NCBI GenBank assembly: GCA_031552185.1
Contig: JAVBMU010000050.1
Coordinates: forward strand, 1-44,347
Length of the DNA: 44,347 bases
Origin: JAVBMU01 sp031552185
Lineage (GTDB): Bacteria; Actinomycetota; Actinomycetes; Actinomycetales; Cellulomonadaceae
Direction: 5' to 3'
This document shows positions 14,854 to 22,738 of the stretch, in pieces. The notes beneath the pieces are model-generated. The model was not told the DNA's origin. It searched no databases and saw only the letters and a program-made list of their open reading frames with translations. The translations under genes and the position numbers were made by a program. Every line of letters starts with the position of its first letter. Within the stretch, counting starts at the first letter, position 1.

Positions 14854-17213
14854 TGCTCGCCCCCGCCGTCGGCGCCGGCCCCGCCGGCCCCGCCGCCTGC
14901 GGTGCCCTTGGCCCCGGCCCCGCCCTTGGCGGCCCCGCCCTTGGCGCCTGCGGCGCCTTCGGAGGTGCCGGGGGGTGCACCCGGTCCACGTCGGCCGTCG
15001 CCGGCGCCCTTGGCGGCATCCCCGCCCTCGGGGGTGGCGCCGTCGGTCGGGCTGGGCGCGGGCGGCTTCGGGTTGTGGATCCGGCCCCAGTCGGGGTTGC
15101 CGAAATGCCGAACGGGCGTGCCCGCGAGGATCTCGTCCATGTACGCCTTCCACTCCGGTGCGGCCACGGAGGAGCCGTACAGGGTGGCGTAGTACCGGCC
15201 GTTCACGGTGACGCGGAAGTGCGGCTCGTCGGTCTCGGCGTTGCCGACCCAGACTCCGGTGGTCAGCCCGGGCACGTAGCCGACGAACCAGGTGTGCTTG
15301 CTTTCCTGGGACGTTCCGGTCTTGCCCGCCGCCGGTCGCCCGCCGGCGAGCCGGGCGGAGTGGCCGGTGGCGATCGGACCGGTGAGGACCTCGCGCAGCG
15401 CGTAGGTGATGGTGTTCGCGATCCGCTCGTCCAGGACCCGCTTGCAGTTGGCGGCGGGCACCGCGATGGCCTTGCCATCCGGACCGACGATCTTGGTGAT
15501 CGCGATCGGGTTGCAGTGGACGCCGCCCGAGGCGACCGTCGTGTAGGCGTTGGTCTGATCCAGCGGCGAGGTGTTCTGGGTACCGAGGATCATGGCCGGC
15601 ACGATTTCGACGCCGGACTCGCGCTGCTTGCTCAACGACGGTCGGTATCCCATGTCCGCGGCCGTGTCGCCGACGCTGCACAGGTCGACCCGGGCGGCCA
15701 TCGAGGCGAAGGCCGCGTTCACCGAGTCGGCGGTGGCCAGCAGCACCGAAATGTTGCCCTTGTCGTTGCCCTCGGAATTGCGCACCTTCCAGGGGGAGCG
15801 GCCGAAGGTGCGCTTGCAGTAGCCGTGGAATTCGCTCGTGTTCCACGTTCGCACGTTCCCGCTGACCGACTCGTAGAGGCTGCGGCCCTCCTTGAGCCAT
15901 TGCGCGAGGACGAAGAGTTTGAAGGTGGACCCGGGCGAGAAGCCCCAGGAACCGCCGTGGGCCTGATCCGCCGAGTAGTTGATCGCGGTGGTGCCCTTCG
16001 CGGGTTTCAGGGCGGCGTCGTACGGGCGGTTCTGCGCCATCGCGAGGATCTTTCCGGTGCCGGGCTCGACGGAGACGATCGAGGTCTCGAGGCCGCTCGG
16101 GTCGTTCGGCGGCACTGCTTGCACGGCCGCCCGCTGGGCGGCGGCCTGCTTCTTCAGGTCGATCGTGGTGTACACCCGCAACCCACCCCGGTAGAGCAGA
16201 TCCTCGCGCTCGGTCGCGGTCTTGCCGAAGACGGGGTTGCTCAGGATCTCCTTGAGCACGTAGTCGCAGAAGAACGCCGCACCGCCGGCGGTCTGGCAAC
16301 CGATCTTGATCTCCTTGATGTGCAGGGTCTTCTCGATCGGCGTCGCGGATCCGGTGTCGTAGTCCGCCTTGGTGATGTAGCCCTGCACGTACATCTGATT
16401 CAGCACGATGTTGCGCCGCTTCGTGGCCTTCTCGATGTTCTTGGGCTCGGTGGGGTCGTAGCGCGACGGCGACTTGGTGATGCCGGCGATCGTCGCCGCC
16501 TCGAGGTAGTTGAGGTCCTTCGCGCTCTTGCTGAAGTAGCGCTGGGCGGCGGCCTCGACGCCGTACACCTTCGTGCCGAACTGTGCGATGTTCAGGTAGC
16601 CCTCGAGGATCTGCTTCTTGGTCCACTTCTGCTCGAGCGCAATGGCGAGCTTGGCCTCGCGGGCCTTACGGGCCAGGGTCGGCTCCTTGGCGTCCAGCAT
16701 CGCGATGCGGTCGTCGTCCCGCACCGCCTTCTCGATCAGGACGTTCTTGACGTATTGCTGGGTGAGGGAGGAGGCGCCGCGGTTCTCGCCTTTGGTGAGG
16801 TTCTGGGCCACCGCACCGGGAATGCCTTCGATGTCGATCGCGCCGTGTTCGTAGAAGCGCTTGTCCTCGATCGCGATGGCGGCCTGCTGCATGATCGGGG
16901 CAATCCGGTCCAGGGGCACGACCTCGCGGTTCTCGGTGTAGAACTGGGCCAGGATCGTCTTGCCGTCACCCGCGTACATTCTCGAGACCTCGGAGAGCTG
17001 CCCTACCTCGAGTTCATGCGGCAGCGAGTCGAAGATCTTGATCGTGTGATCGGTCGTGGTGTTCAGCCCTGCGGCGACGGGGAGGGCAACGCCCGCGGCA
17101 ATGACGCCGCCGCCGACGGAGAGGACGACGAAAGCCAGTACCAGCGCGAGAAACTGGGTCGGACTGACCTTTCGACCACTCGGATTGCCGCTCGGACGCA
17201 CAGGGGTTGCCAT
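14850..17213 (-). CDS. Bifunctional class A penicillin-binding protein
   Basis: This 787-aa peptidoglycan synthase polymerises glycan strands and cross-links peptides outside the membrane. It has one membrane helix (about 19-49), a GT51 transglycosylase domain with EDKRFYEH (116-123) and RGASSLTQQ, and a transpeptidase domain with SxxK at Ser429-Lys432, SVN at 497-499 and KTG at 631-633. The last roughly 90 residues are a low-complexity Pro/Gly/Ala/Lys tail. No PASTA domain is visible. It resembles PonA2-type enzymes. The ATG lies 6 nt after TAGGGT on the minus strand, so the message is probably leaderless. It is divergent from the DUF4177 gene and coupled to the phosphoesterase downstream. 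Confidence 0.95.
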   Translation of the reverse strand: MATPVRPSGNPSGRKVSPTQFLALVLAFVVLSVGGGVIAAGVALPVAAGLNTTTDHTIKIFDSLPHELEVGQLSEVSRMYAGDGKTILAQFYTENREVVPLDRIAPIMQQAAIAIEDKRFYEHGAIDIEGIPGAVAQNLTKGENRGASSLTQQYVKNVLIEKAVRDDDRIAMLDAKEPTLARKAREAKLAIALEQKWTKKQILEGYLNIAQFGTKVYGVEAAAQRYFSKSAKDLNYLEAATIAGITKSPSRYDPTEPKNIEKATKRRNIVLNQMYVQGYITKADYDTGSATPIEKTLHIKEIKIGCQTAGGAAFFCDYVLKEILSNPVFGKTATEREDLLYRGGLRVYTTIDLKKQAAAQRAAVQAVPPNDPSGLETSIVSVEPGTGKILAMAQNRPYDAALKPAKGTTAINYSADQAHGGSWGFSPGSTFKLFVLAQWLKEGRSLYESVSGNVRTWNTSEFHGYCKRTFGRSPWKVRNSEGNDKGNISVLLATADSVNAAFASMAARVDLCSVGDTAADMGYRPSLSKQRESGVEIVPAMILGTQNTSPLDQTNAYTTVASGGVHCNPIAITKIVGPDGKAIAVPAANCKRVLDERIANTITYALREVLTGPIATGHSARLAGGRPAAGKTGTSQESKHTWFVGYVPGLTTGVWVGNAETDEPHFRVTVNGRYYATLYGSSVAAPEWKAYMDEILAGTPVRHFGNPDWGRIHNPKPPAPSPTDGATPEGGDAAKGAGDGRRGPGAPPGTSEGAAGAKGGAAKGGAGAKGTAGGGAGGAGADGGGEH

Positions 17214-17219
17214 GGTTCC

Positions 17220-17225
17220 ACCCTA
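17220..17225 (-). promoter_or_regulatory. -10 box (TAGGGT) of the PBP gene
   Basis: TAGGGT on the minus strand ends exactly 6 nt before the ATG of the PBP gene. This is the spacing seen for leaderless actinobacterial transcripts. No convincing -35 is visible. Confidence 0.45.
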
Positions 17226-17352
17226 CGGGAGCACCGGGGGCGCCGCGGGTGGTGCCCAGGGCCGCGGCGTGCGGGTTTGGTGAGCATCCCGCAACCGACC
17301 CGTTCGCCCGGCCGTGCGCTGCCCCGTCCGGCCGTCGCCCTGCCCGGCCGGA

Positions 17353-17358
17353 TACGCT
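17353..17358 (+). promoter_or_regulatory. -10 box (TACGCT) of the DUF4177 gene
   Basis: TACGCT ends 6 nt before the ATG at 17365. It would start a leaderless transcript covering DUF4177 and RidA. Confidence 0.45.
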
Positions 17359-17364
17359 CGGTGC

Positions 17365-17532
17365 ATGGCAATCACCACATGGGAGTACTCGACCATCCCC
17401 CTGCTGATCCACAACACCAAGGCGGTGCTCGACCAGTGGGGCGCCGACGGGTGGGAACTCGTCCAGGTTGTCCCGGGGCCGGACGGCGTCGGGCTGGTCG
17501 CCTATCTCAAGCGCCCGACCGGCGTCCAATGA
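17365..17532 (+). CDS. DUF4177 family small protein
   Basis: This 55-aa cytosolic protein carries the DUF4177 pattern: an N-terminal WEYST strand, a central L-x-x-W-G-x-D-G-WELV motif and a closing strand ending in YLKRP. The function is not known. It overlaps the RidA gene by ATGA, an arrangement also found in mycobacteria (Rv3678A/Rv3678c), so the two are probably made together. Confidence 0.88.
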   Translation: MAITTWEYSTIPLLIHNTKAVLDQWGADGWELVQVVPGPDGVGLVAYLKRPTGVQ

Positions 17533-18011
17533 GGCCCGCGGGCCGCGTCGCCGCGCGGCTGGCCGAGCTGGGCATCGAACTGCCGCAGCCGGCGACGCCG
17601 CTGGCCGCGTACGTTCCCGCCGTCCGCGCCGGCCGATTCGTCTTTACCTCGGGTCAGTTGCCCATGGTCGACGGCGCCCTGCCGGAGTCGGGCAAGGTCG
17701 GGTCGGGCGCCGGCCGGGTGGATCCGACGACGGCGGCCGACTACGCACGCATTTGCGCCTTGAACGCGGTCGCTGCGGTGCGCGACGTCGTCGGCGACCT
17801 GGATCGGGTATCGCAGGTGGTGAAGGTGGTCGGCTTCGTCGCGAGCGATCCGGCGTTCACCGGGCAGCCCGCCGTGGTGAACGGGGCGAGCGCGGTGCTG
17901 GGCGAGATCTTCGGTGCCGCGGGGTCGCACGCCCGCAGCGCGGTCGGCGTCGCGGTGCTGCCGTTGGACGCGCCGGTCGAGGTGGAGATCGTCGTCGAGA
18001 TCGACGACTGA
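17529..18011 (+). CDS. RidA family protein (enamine/imine deaminase type)
   Basis: This 160-aa protein of the YjgF/YER057c/UK114 family typically forms a trimer that hydrolyses reactive enamines and imines from PLP enzymes. Family landmarks are FTSGQLP near residue 40, NAVAAVRDVVGDLDRV in the central helix and HARSAVGVAVLP with the conserved catalytic arginine. It is about 30 residues longer than E. coli RidA, which places it in the longer actinobacterial subgroup. It is translated from an ATG overlapping the DUF4177 stop. No PLP enzyme is adjacent. Confidence 0.92.
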   Translation: MRPAGRVAARLAELGIELPQPATPLAAYVPAVRAGRFVFTSGQLPMVDGALPESGKVGSGAGRVDPTTAADYARICALNAVAAVRDVVGDLDRVSQVVKVVGFVASDPAFTGQPAVVNGASAVLGEIFGAAGSHARSAVGVAVLPLDAPVEVEIVVEIDD

Positions 18012-18029
18012 CCGGACCAGCGCCCCATT

Positions 18030-18107
18030 AGCGCGCCCGGCGCTTCAGGTCAATGAGCGCGCCCGGCGCTCCAGGTCAATCAGCGCGCCCGGCGCTCCAG
18101 CCGCTCG
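18030..18107. repeat. 26-bp direct repeat, three copies, at the 3' end of crp
   Basis: Three imperfect 26-bp units begin at 18030, 18056 and 18082. Each starts AGCGCGCCCGGCGCT, and the first two continue to CAGGTCAAT. The rightmost unit is the real C-terminus and stop region of the minus-strand crp gene. The two others lie beyond its stop and would encode the same IDL(E/K)RRAR ending, each in a different reading frame because 26 is not a multiple of three. Confidence 0.85.
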
Positions 18108-18754
18108 AGGTCCAGCAGGACGACGGCGCGCCCCTCGCGCCGCACCCAGCCGCGGGTGGCGAAGTCGGCCAACGCCTTGTTCACGGTCTCCCGGGAGGCG
18201 CCGACGAGTTGGGCGAGTTCTTCCTGGGTCAGGTCGTGGGCGACCCGGACGCCCTCGTCGGTCCGCTCGCCGAACCGGGTGGACAGGTCGAGCAGCGCCT
18301 TGGCGACTCGCCCCGGCACGTCGGAGAAGACCAGGTCCGCCAGGGTCTCGTTGGTGCGCCGCAACCGCTGCGCGAGCGCGCCCAGCAGGTGCTTGGCGAC
18401 CTTGGGGTGCTTCTCGATCCAGTCGACCAACTGGTCGTGATCGAGTTCGTAGATCACCGCGTCGGCGACGGAGGACGCCGTCGCCGTGCGCGGGCCGGGG
18501 TCGAACAGCGAGAGTTCACCGAACATCTCGCCCGGGCCGAGGATGGACAGCAGGTTCTCGCGACCGTCGGTGGACCGCCGGCCGAGCTTGATCTTGCCCT
18601 GGCCGATCACATAGAGGCGGTCGCCCTGCTCACCCTCGCGGAAGATGATGTCGCCACGGGACAGGTCGATCTGGCGCATCGAGGCGAAGAGGGTACGCGT
18701 CTCCTCCGGATCCATTGACGCGAACATCGGCGCCTGAAGCACAACGTCGTCCAC
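18080..18754 (-). CDS. crp: Crp/Fnr-family global regulator (actinobacterial Crp/GlxR)
   Basis: This 224-aa cAMP-binding activator/repressor has an N-terminal cyclic-nucleotide domain with FGELSLFDPGPRTATA (78-93), where Arg89 and Thr90 contact cAMP in the family. The C-terminal winged helix contains LTQEELAQLVGASRETVNKAL. It reads almost in register with M. tuberculosis Rv3676. The GTG at 18754 was chosen because AAGGGG lies 6 nt upstream and gives exactly the family length; an ATG eight codons earlier has no ribosome-binding site. It is divergent from nth, the usual actinobacterial neighbour. Its 3' end is triplicated. A candidate target site for it lies at 34267-34282. Confidence 0.95.
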   Translation of the reverse strand: MDDVVLQAPMFASMDPEETRTLFASMRQIDLSRGDIIFREGEQGDRLYVIGQGKIKLGRRSTDGRENLLSILGPGEMFGELSLFDPGPRTATASSVADAVIYELDHDQLVDWIEKHPKVAKHLLGALAQRLRRTNETLADLVFSDVPGRVAKALLDLSTRFGERTDEGVRVAHDLTQEELAQLVGASRETVNKALADFATRGWVRREGRAVVLLDLERLERRAR

Positions 18755-19124
18755 GGGCTGCCCCTTCTTCCTCGACATCGACGTGACTATCCCAGCGACT
18801 CACCAAGCGACAACTATCCGAACGACAAGTCTGCCCTACTGTCACAGGTTCCGGCGGGATCCGACGCGGCCCCGGCGCGCAGCGCGGCAGCGCCGACGCG
18901 AACCGTCGAAACGACGCCCGGCGACCCCACGCGGGCGGCTGCGGCTGCGGCGGAACCAACCCTGTGGCGGGGGTCCGCGGCCGGCGTCGACGCGCCGGAT
19001 CCGTGCCCCCGATCTGACATGGAGTGTACGCCTCTTGCCTGCTCGCCTCGGCCCCCTGGGGCGCCTCGGCCACGGTCGACCCGCCGTCGACGCCGTTTCC
19101 GGCCGGCCCCCGTACGCTGGGGTG
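18755..19124. other. Divergent intergenic region between crp and nth
   Basis: It holds the leader of crp on one side and the TACGCT box of nth on the other. No convincing GTGA-N6-TCAC autoregulatory site, RNA gene or protein-like frame was seen. Confidence 0.6.
19113..19118 (+). promoter_or_regulatory. -10 box (TACGCT) of nth
   Basis: TACGCT ends 6 nt before the ATG at 19125, consistent with a leaderless nth transcript. A GTG one codon earlier would leave only 3 nt, which favours the ATG. Confidence 0.45.
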
Positions 19125-19871
19125 ATGGGTCAGGAGACGGGACTACCGGACGGGCCGTCGGCGCCGGCGCGCGCGGTCGTTCGGCCGCAGTCGCGGGTCG
19201 CGTTGGTGCGACGGGCGCGGCGGATCAACCGCGAGTTGGCGCTCGCTTATCCCGACGCTCGGTGCGAGCTGGACTTCGGCAACCCGCTCGAGCTCCTGAT
19301 CGCGACGGTGCTCTCGGCGCAGACCACCGACAAGCGGGTGAATCTGACCACCCCGGCCCTGTTTGCCCGCTACCGGGACGCCGCCGCCTACGCCGGTGCC
19401 GACCCGGCGGAGCTGGAGGAGTTGCTCCGGCCCACGGGCTTCTTCCGCGCCAAGGCGCGGGCCGTCATCGGCATCGGCCGGGCGCTGGTCGAGCGGTTCG
19501 ACGGCCGGGTACCGAACCGGATGGCGGATCTGGTGACCTTGCCCGGCGTCGGGCGCAAGACGGCGAACGTGGTCCTCGGCAATGCCTTCGGGTTGCCGGG
19601 ACTGCCGGTGGACACGCACGTCGGCCGGCTGGTGCGTCGGCTCGGTTGGACGGCGGAGGAGGACCCCGTCAAGGTCGAGCAGATCGTCGGCGCTCTGATC
19701 GAGAAGTCGGAGTGGACCATGCTCTCGCACCGGCTGATCTTCCACGGTCGGCGGGTCTGTTTCGCGCGCCGACCCGCCTGCGGGGCGTGCGCGATCGCGC
19801 GCTCGTGCCCGGCGTTCGGCATCGGCGAAATCGATCCCGGCAAGGCCGCGAAGATGGTCAAGTCGGCCTGA
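19125..19871 (+). CDS. nth: Endonuclease III
   Basis: This 248-aa bifunctional DNA glycosylase/AP lyase of base-excision repair removes oxidised pyrimidines. The helix-hairpin-helix motif LPGVGRKTANVVL contains the catalytic lysine. The conserved aspartate lies in VDTHVGRL. The C-terminal 4Fe-4S cluster ligands are in CFARRPACGACAIARSC (C-x6-C-x2-C-x5-C). About 25 extra N-terminal residues precede the core compared with the E. coli enzyme. It is divergent from crp. Confidence 0.96.
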   Translation: MGQETGLPDGPSAPARAVVRPQSRVALVRRARRINRELALAYPDARCELDFGNPLELLIATVLSAQTTDKRVNLTTPALFARYRDAAAYAGADPAELEELLRPTGFFRAKARAVIGIGRALVERFDGRVPNRMADLVTLPGVGRKTANVVLGNAFGLPGLPVDTHVGRLVRRLGWTAEEDPVKVEQIVGALIEKSEWTMLSHRLIFHGRRVCFARRPACGACAIARSCPAFGIGEIDPGKAAKMVKSA

Positions 19872-19886
19872 ACCGGCCTTCGCCGC

Positions 19887-19918
19887 GGGTCGGCCGGCCG
19901 GCCGAGTTCGGCCGGCCG
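19887..19918. terminator. GC-rich inverted repeat between convergent genes
   Basis: Self-complementary CGGCCGGCCG-type blocks flank AGTT and can form a strong hairpin in either direction. It lies between the stop of nth (plus) and the stop of the hydrolase gene (minus). There is no T tract. Confidence 0.35.
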
Positions 19919-19921
19919 AGT

Positions 19922-20857
19922 TCAGCCGGCGGCGACCTGCGTCCGCAGCCAGTCGAGCAGGATCGCGGTGACCTCCTCCGGCGCTTCCTCGTGCAGGAAG
20001 TGCCCGACGCCGTCGACCACCTCGAAGCGGAAGCTCCGGGCGAGCGCGGCTGCGTCGGCGTCGATCAGGTCCCGGCGCCGGATCGCGTCCTGCGCGCCGT
20101 GCAACTGCAAGGCGGGAATGTCGATCGGATGCCGCAGCGCCGACAGGTAGCGGCGCCCGTCCGGGCGGGCCTGGGAACGCACATCCCAGCGCAGGGCCTC
20201 GACGGCGGTGTGCGCCGCGAAGGGGATCCGCATCACCGCCCGGTAGGTCTCGACGACCTCGCGGGCCGGCGGGTGGACCGTGCCGACGTCGAGCACCCGA
20301 TCGACCAGGTCCCCGGCGATCAGCGCGCGCTCGGGGAAAGTGGGCACCTGGCACAGGGCCAGCATGCGCAGCGCCCAGGGGGACAGGGTGATCCGATGCC
20401 CGGCGTGCATCCGGGCCGGATGGGGCGCGGCGAGCGCGGCGACGGCGGCGGTGACGGCGGGTTGCAGGGCCGCCATGGCCCAGGCCAGGGTGCCGCCGCT
20501 GCCGTGCCCGATCACCACCGCGCGGCCCGCGCCGAGGGAGCGGATCACCCCGGCGATGTCCCGGGTGCGGGTGGGGGCGTCGTAGCCGAGCGGCGGCTTG
20601 TCGGAGGCGCCGGCACCACGCAGGTCCATCGCCGCGACCCGGTATCCGGCGGCGGTCAGGGGCTCGATCTGGTGCCGCCACGTCCACCAGAACTGAGGAA
20701 AGGAGTGCAGCAGGACGATCAGCGGGGCCTCGCCGGCGTCGCGATCGACCGGGCCGGTGATCGCTACGTGAAACCGCGATCCGTTGGCGGGCACGAACTC
20801 GTGGCGCCACCCGCCGTCGGGCAAAGCGCACGTGAAATCGGAAATGCCGGTCGTCAT
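19922..20857 (-). CDS. Alpha/beta hydrolase with altered nucleophile elbow
   Basis: This 311-aa alpha/beta-fold hydrolase resembles epoxide hydrolases and haloalkane dehalogenases: HSFPQFWWTWR (51-61) forms the oxyanion region and DLRGAGASDKP follows. The acid is probably the Asp in LHGAQD and the base the His in GVGHFLHEE. The nucleophile elbow reads GHGSGG (117-122), where active enzymes have GHDWGG or G-x-S-x-G. The expected nucleophile position is Gly119, with Ser120 shifted by one. It may be inactive, use Ser120, or have another role. The ATG overlaps the glnR stop as ATGA, so the two are co-translated. Confidence 0.82.
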   Translation of the reverse strand: MTTGISDFTCALPDGGWRHEFVPANGSRFHVAITGPVDRDAGEAPLIVLLHSFPQFWWTWRHQIEPLTAAGYRVAAMDLRGAGASDKPPLGYDAPTRTRDIAGVIRSLGAGRAVVIGHGSGGTLAWAMAALQPAVTAAVAALAAPHPARMHAGHRITLSPWALRMLALCQVPTFPERALIAGDLVDRVLDVGTVHPPAREVVETYRAVMRIPFAAHTAVEALRWDVRSQARPDGRRYLSALRHPIDIPALQLHGAQDAIRRRDLIDADAAALARSFRFEVVDGVGHFLHEEAPEEVTAILLDWLRTQVAAG

Positions 20858-21624
20858 CGCGTCGAACCTATCGCGTCCGGGTCCCGGCTTGCACGGCCGG
20901 GCTCCGGCGGGACCCGGGTGTCCGCCGCCGGCTCGGCGCGGCGCCGCGGATTGGGGGGTTCGAATCGGTAGCCGACGTTGCGCACGGTGCCGATGATGTG
21001 CTCGTGCTCGGGGCCGAGTTTGGCCCGCAACCGCCGCACGTGGACGTCTACCGTGCGGGTGCCGCCGTAATAGTCGTAGCCCCAGACCTCCTGCAGGAGT
21101 TGGGCTCGGCTGAAGACGCGCCCCGGGTGGGCCGCCAGGTACTTGATCAGCTCGAATTCCTTGTAGGTCAGGTCGATCGGGCGGCCGCGCAGCCGGGCGG
21201 TGTAGGCGGTCGCGTCGATCGTCAGGTCGCCGGCCGAGATCTCCTCGGGATCGGCGGGGGCGCGGGGGGTGCTCCTCCGTTCGATGGCGAGGCGGAGCCG
21301 GGCCGCGACCTCGGCCGGGCCGGCGGAGTCGAGCAGAATGTCGTCCGCGCCCCAATCGGCGTCGACGACGCTGAGCCCGCCCTCAGTCAGGATCAGCAGG
21401 ACGGCGCCGGGCGAGTCGACCGTGCGGGCGAGACGGGCGGCGGAGCGAGCCGCCGCGAGGTCGCGGCGCGCGTCGAGCAGGAGCACGTCGGCGTGCGGGG
21501 CGTCGAGGATGGTGGCGGGTTGCATGGGCAGGACGCGGACCCGATGCCGAAGCAGGGCGAGCGCGGGCAGGACGTCGGCCGGCCGCGTGGCCGGTGCCGG
21601 CGTGAGAATGACAATGTCCGCCAC
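20854..21624 (-). CDS. glnR: Orphan OmpR-family nitrogen regulator GlnR
   Basis: This 256-aa response-regulator-like protein controls nitrogen assimilation genes in actinobacteria. The receiver domain (1-115) is degenerate, as in all GlnR proteins, and includes DVLLLDARRDL with the conserved Asp51 and TEGGLSVVDADWGADDILLD. The winged-helix domain (about 135-225) is nearly identical in pattern to Streptomyces GlnR, with DLTYKEFELIKYLAAHPGRV and WGYDYYGGTRTVDVHVRRLR. No histidine kinase is adjacent. The GTG start is preceded by GGAGGT 8 nt upstream. The hydrolase gene overlaps its stop. Confidence 0.93.
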   Translation of the reverse strand: MADIVILTPAPATRPADVLPALALLRHRVRVLPMQPATILDAPHADVLLLDARRDLAAARSAARLARTVDSPGAVLLILTEGGLSVVDADWGADDILLDSAGPAEVAARLRLAIERRSTPRAPADPEEISAGDLTIDATAYTARLRGRPIDLTYKEFELIKYLAAHPGRVFSRAQLLQEVWGYDYYGGTRTVDVHVRRLRAKLGPEHEHIIGTVRNVGYRFEPPNPRRRAEPAADTRVPPEPGRASRDPDAIGSTR

Positions 21625-21835
21625 GCCCTCACCTCCTCCCGGCTCCCGCGCGGGGCCGTCCCCCTTGTCGCCGCGCGCGGCGACGGGCGCGCGGAAGGGC
21701 TGCTCGCAGGGGGTGTTCGGGCGTCGAGCACCGCATCCCGGTGGGTATCTGCCACACTCGTGGCGTGCATCTCACCACTCCAACCGTGCCGATCCACGCG
21801 AACTGCGCCGTCCGGGCGCGGGCTGGGGTCCGGTA

Positions 21836-22570
21836 GTGGACGTCTCGACGCGGGCCGTTCTGACGACGTCCTTCGCGGCTGTGATGGCCGTCGGGGCCTA
21901 CTTCGGGATGGCGCCGCTCACGGTGGTCGCGGCGGCGTTGGCGGCGCTCGTGGCGGCGGGCTGGCCCGCCCTGCTCGAGTTGCCGGAGTCCGGGGCGGCG
22001 CGGGCGGTGGTCGGCCTGGCGGGCGTCGGCGCCGTGGTGGTCGCCTGGGCGACGCCGGGCGAGCCGGCCCTGCGGTACGTGCCCGTGGTGCTCGCGATGG
22101 CGATCATCCTCGCGTTCGTGGCGGAGTTTCTGCGGCCGGACGGCCGCGAGCGGATGGTGGACTCGCTGGTCGGAACGGTCAGTGGGGCCGTGGTGGCCGT
22201 GTCCTGCGCGGGCTGGATCGCCGCGGGGCGCACCGACCAGGGCGCGGCGCTGGTCGTGACCAGCGCGGTGGCGCTCGCGGTCGCCTCGGCGGTGTGCGCG
22301 CTCCCGCTGACGGGCTGGACGAACGCCCTGGCGACCTTCGCCCTGGCGGTGGTCGCCGGCGGCGGTGTGGCGTGGGCGATGCCGGAGTTGGACCGGTTGA
22401 GCGGGGTGTGGGCGGGGGCGGTGGCCGGCCTCCTGGTGGCGGCGATCGACGCCCTGTTCGATCAGCTACCGACGGTCCGCGGGCGACTCGTCTCCGTCTG
22501 CGCATCGGCCGTGCCCGTAGCCGTGGGCGGGACGCTGATCTTCGTGGTCGGCCGAGTGATCGTGGGCTGA
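21836..22570 (+). CDS. Polytopic membrane protein of unknown function
   Basis: This 244-aa hydrophobic protein has about seven membrane helices separated by short loops with few charges; one loop carries EFLRPDGRERM. No catalytic motif was recognised. The GTG at 21836 was chosen because the hydrophobic sequence starts directly after it, but no clear ribosome-binding site is present. It heads a run of plus-strand genes (small membrane protein, ygfZ, FUSC-type, DUF2516, dtd). Confidence 0.65.
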   Translation: MDVSTRAVLTTSFAAVMAVGAYFGMAPLTVVAAALAALVAAGWPALLELPESGAARAVVGLAGVGAVVVAWATPGEPALRYVPVVLAMAIILAFVAEFLRPDGRERMVDSLVGTVSGAVVAVSCAGWIAAGRTDQGAALVVTSAVALAVASAVCALPLTGWTNALATFALAVVAGGGVAWAMPELDRLSGVWAGAVAGLLVAAIDALFDQLPTVRGRLVSVCASAVPVAVGGTLIFVVGRVIVG

Positions 22571-22608
22571 CCGGGCCAGGGGTCTGCCGGCGCGGGCCGG
22601 TGGACCGA

Positions 22609-22614
22609 TAGGAT
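22609..22614 (+). promoter_or_regulatory. -10 box (TAGGAT) of the 37-aa membrane protein gene
   Basis: TAGGAT ends 6 nt before the ATG at 22621, the same geometry as several other genes in the window. The same bases could also act as a weak AGGA ribosome-binding site. Confidence 0.45.
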
Positions 22615-22620
22615 CCGACC

Positions 22621-22734
22621 ATGGATGTCCACGCCCTCGAGGCACTCTTCATCGGCCTACTCGTCGTCGCGACCGTCACCATCGTGTGGTTCGCCGGCTT
22701 CGTCGTGCTCAAGCTGTTCAAGGGTCAGCGCTGA
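22621..22734 (+). CDS. Small single-pass membrane protein (37 aa)
   Basis: This very short gene would be missed by usual length cut-offs. It encodes MDVHALEALFIGLLV, then a continuing hydrophobic segment and the basic end KLFKGQR. The topology would be outside-N, inside-C with one helix (about 8-31). It has a promoter-like box at the right spacing, ends 5 nt before the ygfZ start and has high-GC third positions. The function is unknown. It may be a small partner of a membrane complex. Confidence 0.6.
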   Translation: MDVHALEALFIGLLVVATVTIVWFAGFVVLKLFKGQR

Positions 22735-22738
22735 CCAC

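Noticed and set aside
14853..18011. Plus-strand frame of about 1050 codons ending with RidA
   Set aside because: Only its last 160 codons (RidA) are real. The rest is antisense to the PBP gene.
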